A stretch of 49,830 nucleotides of DNA from Shewanella sp. SR44-3 (lineage in GTDB: Bacteria; Pseudomonadota; Gammaproteobacteria; Enterobacterales; Shewanellaceae), in assembly GCF_014163735.1 (NCBI RefSeq), contig NZ_JACJDV010000026.1, positions 1-49,830 on the forward strand. Direction: 5' to 3'. Numbering within the stretch: position 1 is the stretch's first letter; the number at the start of each line of letters is the position of its first letter. The notes under the pieces are model-generated. The model saw only the letters and a program-made list of their open reading frames with translations. It was not told where the DNA came from and searched no databases. Below, in pieces: positions 47,256 through 49,830 of this stretch. The translations under genes were made by a program, and so were the position numbers.

Positions 47256-49232
47256 TTACAGTTCATTGCCCACGGGAGCGTAATTGGACAAGTGCAGATA
47301 ATGTAAATAACGTTCGTATTGACTAACAATATCTGCAATGATCTGTTCTTGGGTATAACCCATCACATCATATTGCTGACCACCATGCTCAAGAAAAACT
47401 TCTACCCGATAGAAGGTCTTTTCTTCTTTATCTGCATGCTCCACCCGACCAGACATAGTAAAGGCTTGAATACGCATACCATAGACGAAAGCTAAAGGCT
47501 CGTCGGCACCGATAATCAAACGGGCTCTGTGATCCAAGTGTACAATTTGTGCTTGCACCCCTTTTTGCACAAAGATACTTTGCACTTCAACTAATGCGGG
47601 CCTGGCGACTTTGGCAATAAACACCTGAGCTTCATCAAAACTAGGTTGAGAAACCAAGACGCCAATTCTGTCTTGCCAGCTCATACTCGTCTGAGCGTAC
47701 TGCACACTAGTATTGTGTGACTGAACATTACTGAGTTTAAGCCAGTCATCTTTTAAGGCTCGATATAAACCTAAACACATCAATAACATTACCAGCAGAA
47801 ATGGCATGGCACTGGCAATCGCCGCGGTTTGCAAGGCTTGCAAGCCACCAGCGACAAGTAATACAGCAGCGACAACACCTTGTAGCGTCGCCCAGAAAAT
47901 ACGTTGCCACACAGGGGCATTACTATCGCCACCAGAGGTCAGGTTATCAATCACCAAAGAACCTGAATCAGATGATGTCACAAAGAAAGTCACCACCAAA
48001 CACAGGGCAATAATCGATAAAAAATTAGACATAGGAAAATGTTCAAAGAACTTGAACAAGGCCACTGAAACATCAGTGGAAACCGCTTCAGACAAATAGC
48101 TGGCACCATGATTCATGATGGCATCAATCGCGCTATTGCCAAATATTGTCATCCATAAAAATGTCAGCGCACTTGGGACAAATAATACCCCGATTAAAAA
48201 CTCACGAATGGTACGACCACGGCTTACTCTGGCGATAAAGGTACCCACAAAAGGTGACCATGAAATCCACCAGCCCCAATAAAGTAACGTCCAGCCACCA
48301 ATCCAATCATCTTTTTGCTGATAGGCATAAAGATTAAAGGTTTTCTCAACTAGCTCACTTAAGTAACTGCCAGTGTTTTGCACAAAGGCTTGCATCAACA
48401 TCACTGTTGGCCCAAGTAAAAGTACCGCAAACATGAGCAAACAGGCTAAGCCTAAATTAAGTTCACTTAAACGTTTAACGCCTTTATCTAAACCAGAAAA
48501 GACAGACAAGGTTGCAATAGCAGTAATAATGGCAATTAAGCCCACCTGCATCCAAGCATTATTAGGGAAGCCATCAATTAAATAACTTAAACCTGAATTG
48601 ACCTGCAACACCCCAAAACCTAAGGACGTTGCCACACCAAACATGGTACCCAGCACCGCAAATGTATCAACAGCATGGCCTATGGGGCCATAAATACGTT
48701 CGCCAATTAACGGGTATAACGCAGAGCGAGGCAGCAAAGGAAGTTTATGACGATAAGAAAAATACGCCAAGCTTAACGCCACTACGGCATAAATTGCCCA
48801 GGCATGCAGCCCCCAATGGAAGAAAGTGATCTTCATGGCATCTTTTGCGGCAGCAATGGATTCTGGGGTTGCATCAGGCGGTGCTAAATAATGCATCACA
48901 GGCTCTGCGACACCAAAAAACATTAATCCTATGCCCATGCCTGCAGAAAACAGCATGGCTATCCAGCTTTTGTAACTGTAATCGGGCACCGCATGATCTG
49001 GCCCCAGCTTAATGTCACCAAAACGGCTCATCATCACAAACAAAACAAACAGCAAAAAAATAGCCACGGCTAAAATATATAACCAGCCAGCTTTCTGCTC
49101 TATGCCACCTTGTACCGATTTAAAGAAATGACTCGCCTCTTGTGGCCAAAGCGCACACAAAAATACCATCAGAGCAATTAAAACCACAGATGAGAAAAAC
49201 ACTGCTGGGTTGATACTTGTCTTAATCGACAT
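47256..49232 (-). CDS. BCCT-family transporter, BetT-like
   Basis: 658 residues. BCCT carriers import betaine, choline or carnitine with Na+ or H+. Twelve membrane helices are expected. AGMGIGLMFFGVAEPV carries the GxGxG stretch of the substrate site. WTLLYWGWWISWSPFVGTFIARVSRGRTIREF is the BCCT signature. A ~150-residue cytoplasmic tail ending EQIIADIVSQYERYLHYLHL resembles that of E. coli BetT (choline). The ATG at 49232 follows GGGAGAGAG closely; an upstream ATG at 49271 is unlikely. No betAB genes are adjacent, so substrate is open. Confidence 0.9.
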   Translation of the reverse strand: MSIKTSINPAVFFSSVVLIALMVFLCALWPQEASHFFKSVQGGIEQKAGWLYILAVAIFLLFVLFVMMSRFGDIKLGPDHAVPDYSYKSWIAMLFSAGMGIGLMFFGVAEPVMHYLAPPDATPESIAAAKDAMKITFFHWGLHAWAIYAVVALSLAYFSYRHKLPLLPRSALYPLIGERIYGPIGHAVDTFAVLGTMFGVATSLGFGVLQVNSGLSYLIDGFPNNAWMQVGLIAIITAIATLSVFSGLDKGVKRLSELNLGLACLLMFAVLLLGPTVMLMQAFVQNTGSYLSELVEKTFNLYAYQQKDDWIGGWTLLYWGWWISWSPFVGTFIARVSRGRTIREFLIGVLFVPSALTFLWMTIFGNSAIDAIMNHGASYLSEAVSTDVSVALFKFFEHFPMSNFLSIIALCLVVTFFVTSSDSGSLVIDNLTSGGDSNAPVWQRIFWATLQGVVAAVLLVAGGLQALQTAAIASAMPFLLVMLLMCLGLYRALKDDWLKLSNVQSHNTSVQYAQTSMSWQDRIGVLVSQPSFDEAQVFIAKVARPALVEVQSIFVQKGVQAQIVHLDHRARLIIGADEPLAFVYGMRIQAFTMSGRVEHADKEEKTFYRVEVFLEHGGQQYDVMGYTQEQIIADIVSQYERYLHYLHLSNYAPVGNEL

Positions 49233-49776
49233 ACTCTCTCCCAAGAATATAAATAGATAACCTATCATCAAAAATTAATTATAGATCCAGATACAAAGCA
49301 TATCACAGCTAGTGCTTGCAAATGTATGCTAGTTAAAATTCAGTTTTATAAATCAACTAATTAACGGGGATTTTATGAAAGAGTGACTTGACCATCAGAT
49401 CAAGATAGTTGATTATGTACACACTTGTTAAATAAAAGCACCGAGAGTTGCGCCACAGAGGTCAAATTGTTGCAAATTGTTGCAAAAAAATGATTTTTTG
49501 CTATTTATTTTCAACAAATTAATGAGTAGAATGCTCGCGCAAATAAGCTTAAATATAAAGGATTGGTCAGCAAAGATCACACATGGCAGTGAAAATATAA
49601 AAAATAGCTCATTGTTGTTGATGTTCTTTTAGACACTTTCCCCAAATGTTCCCCCTTCAATCTAGGTAACAATAAAAACACCTGAATATGAAAATAAACT
49701 CAACAGTGTATTTCTGTTGATTTAATAACTTAAGTTTAATCGCTAAACCAAAGTCGCAATGTAACAAGGATATTAC
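49233..49776. promoter_or_regulatory. Intergenic region between BetT-like gene and terminal gene
   Basis: About 540 AT-rich bases, no gene seen. Holds the divergent promoters. A 10-base direct repeat AAATTGTTGC occurs twice in a row at 49464-49483, forming TGCAA-ATTG-TTGCA; it could be an operator. Confidence 0.35.
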
Positions 49777-49830
49777 ATGAATTTTGATAAAAATAAATTA
49801 CTTCTATCGGCCTTGATGGCATTGGCCTTA
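49777..49830 (+). CDS. Start of an exported protein (partial)
   Basis: The window ends after 18 codons. AAGGA lies 6 bases before the ATG. MNFDKNKLLLSALMALAL is the start of a signal peptide. The protein cannot be identified from this. About 540 bases of leader region suggest regulated expression. Confidence 0.65.
   Translation, partial: MNFDKNKLLLSALMALAL

Overview
The window looks like a chromosomal segment of a Shewanella-type marine gammaproteobacterium. Support comes from the psp-ycjXF / pspF-sapABCDF-fabV gene order, a VolA/Pla-1-type lipase lipoprotein, SohB, YciK, and above all a complete oleABCD cluster, which is typical of the long-chain polyene hydrocarbon pathway of Shewanella. 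No tRNA, rRNA, transposase or integrase was seen. The genus call is inference from gene content and was not searched.

Layout. 1-3050 (minus): 3' remnant of a CdiA/filamentous-haemagglutinin-type secreted protein ending in a lipase-like domain, overlapped by a lipoprotein gene cut by the window edge. 3100-8330: sohB, a VolA-like lipase lipoprotein, yciK and a ComEA-like helix-hairpin-helix protein. 8520-13900: envelope stress module pspA-pspB-pspC-ycjX-ycjF (minus) with divergent pspF and a sigma-54 type promoter between them. 14100-20900: sapABCDF peptide ABC transporter followed by fabV. 20900-22600: a quiet stretch, then a GFA-family protein, an acetyltransferase and a possible small membrane protein.

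22637-37597 is a full type I-F CRISPR-Cas locus: an array of 87 repeats (86 spacers), a leader, and cas6f-csy3-csy2-csy1-cas2/3-cas1, all read on the minus strand. Immediately upstream of cas1 lies a winged-helix/WYL regulator resembling the BrxR/CapW family of defence regulators, and a perfect 15-bp palindrome sits between the two genes. Cas1 and Cas2/3 would insert spacers at the leader end near 28010. Cas6f would cut the repeat hairpins, and Csy1-3 would form the surveillance complex that recruits Cas2/3.

37660-39750: ygeA-like racemase, a second GFA protein (separated from ygeA by a heptamer tandem repeat) and a methyltransferase. 39780-44700: oleA-oleB-oleC-oleD (minus), which condense two fatty acyl chains and convert the product to a long-chain olefin. 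45000-49830: methyltransferase, DUF1289 protein, YajD-type HNH protein, BetT-like BCCT transporter and the first codons of a secreted protein.

The points most worth checking are the defence-type regulator plus operator in front of the I-F cas genes, the block of nine variant repeats in the array that changes the crRNA 5' handle, and the orphan lipase-type toxin/lipoprotein pair at the left edge.
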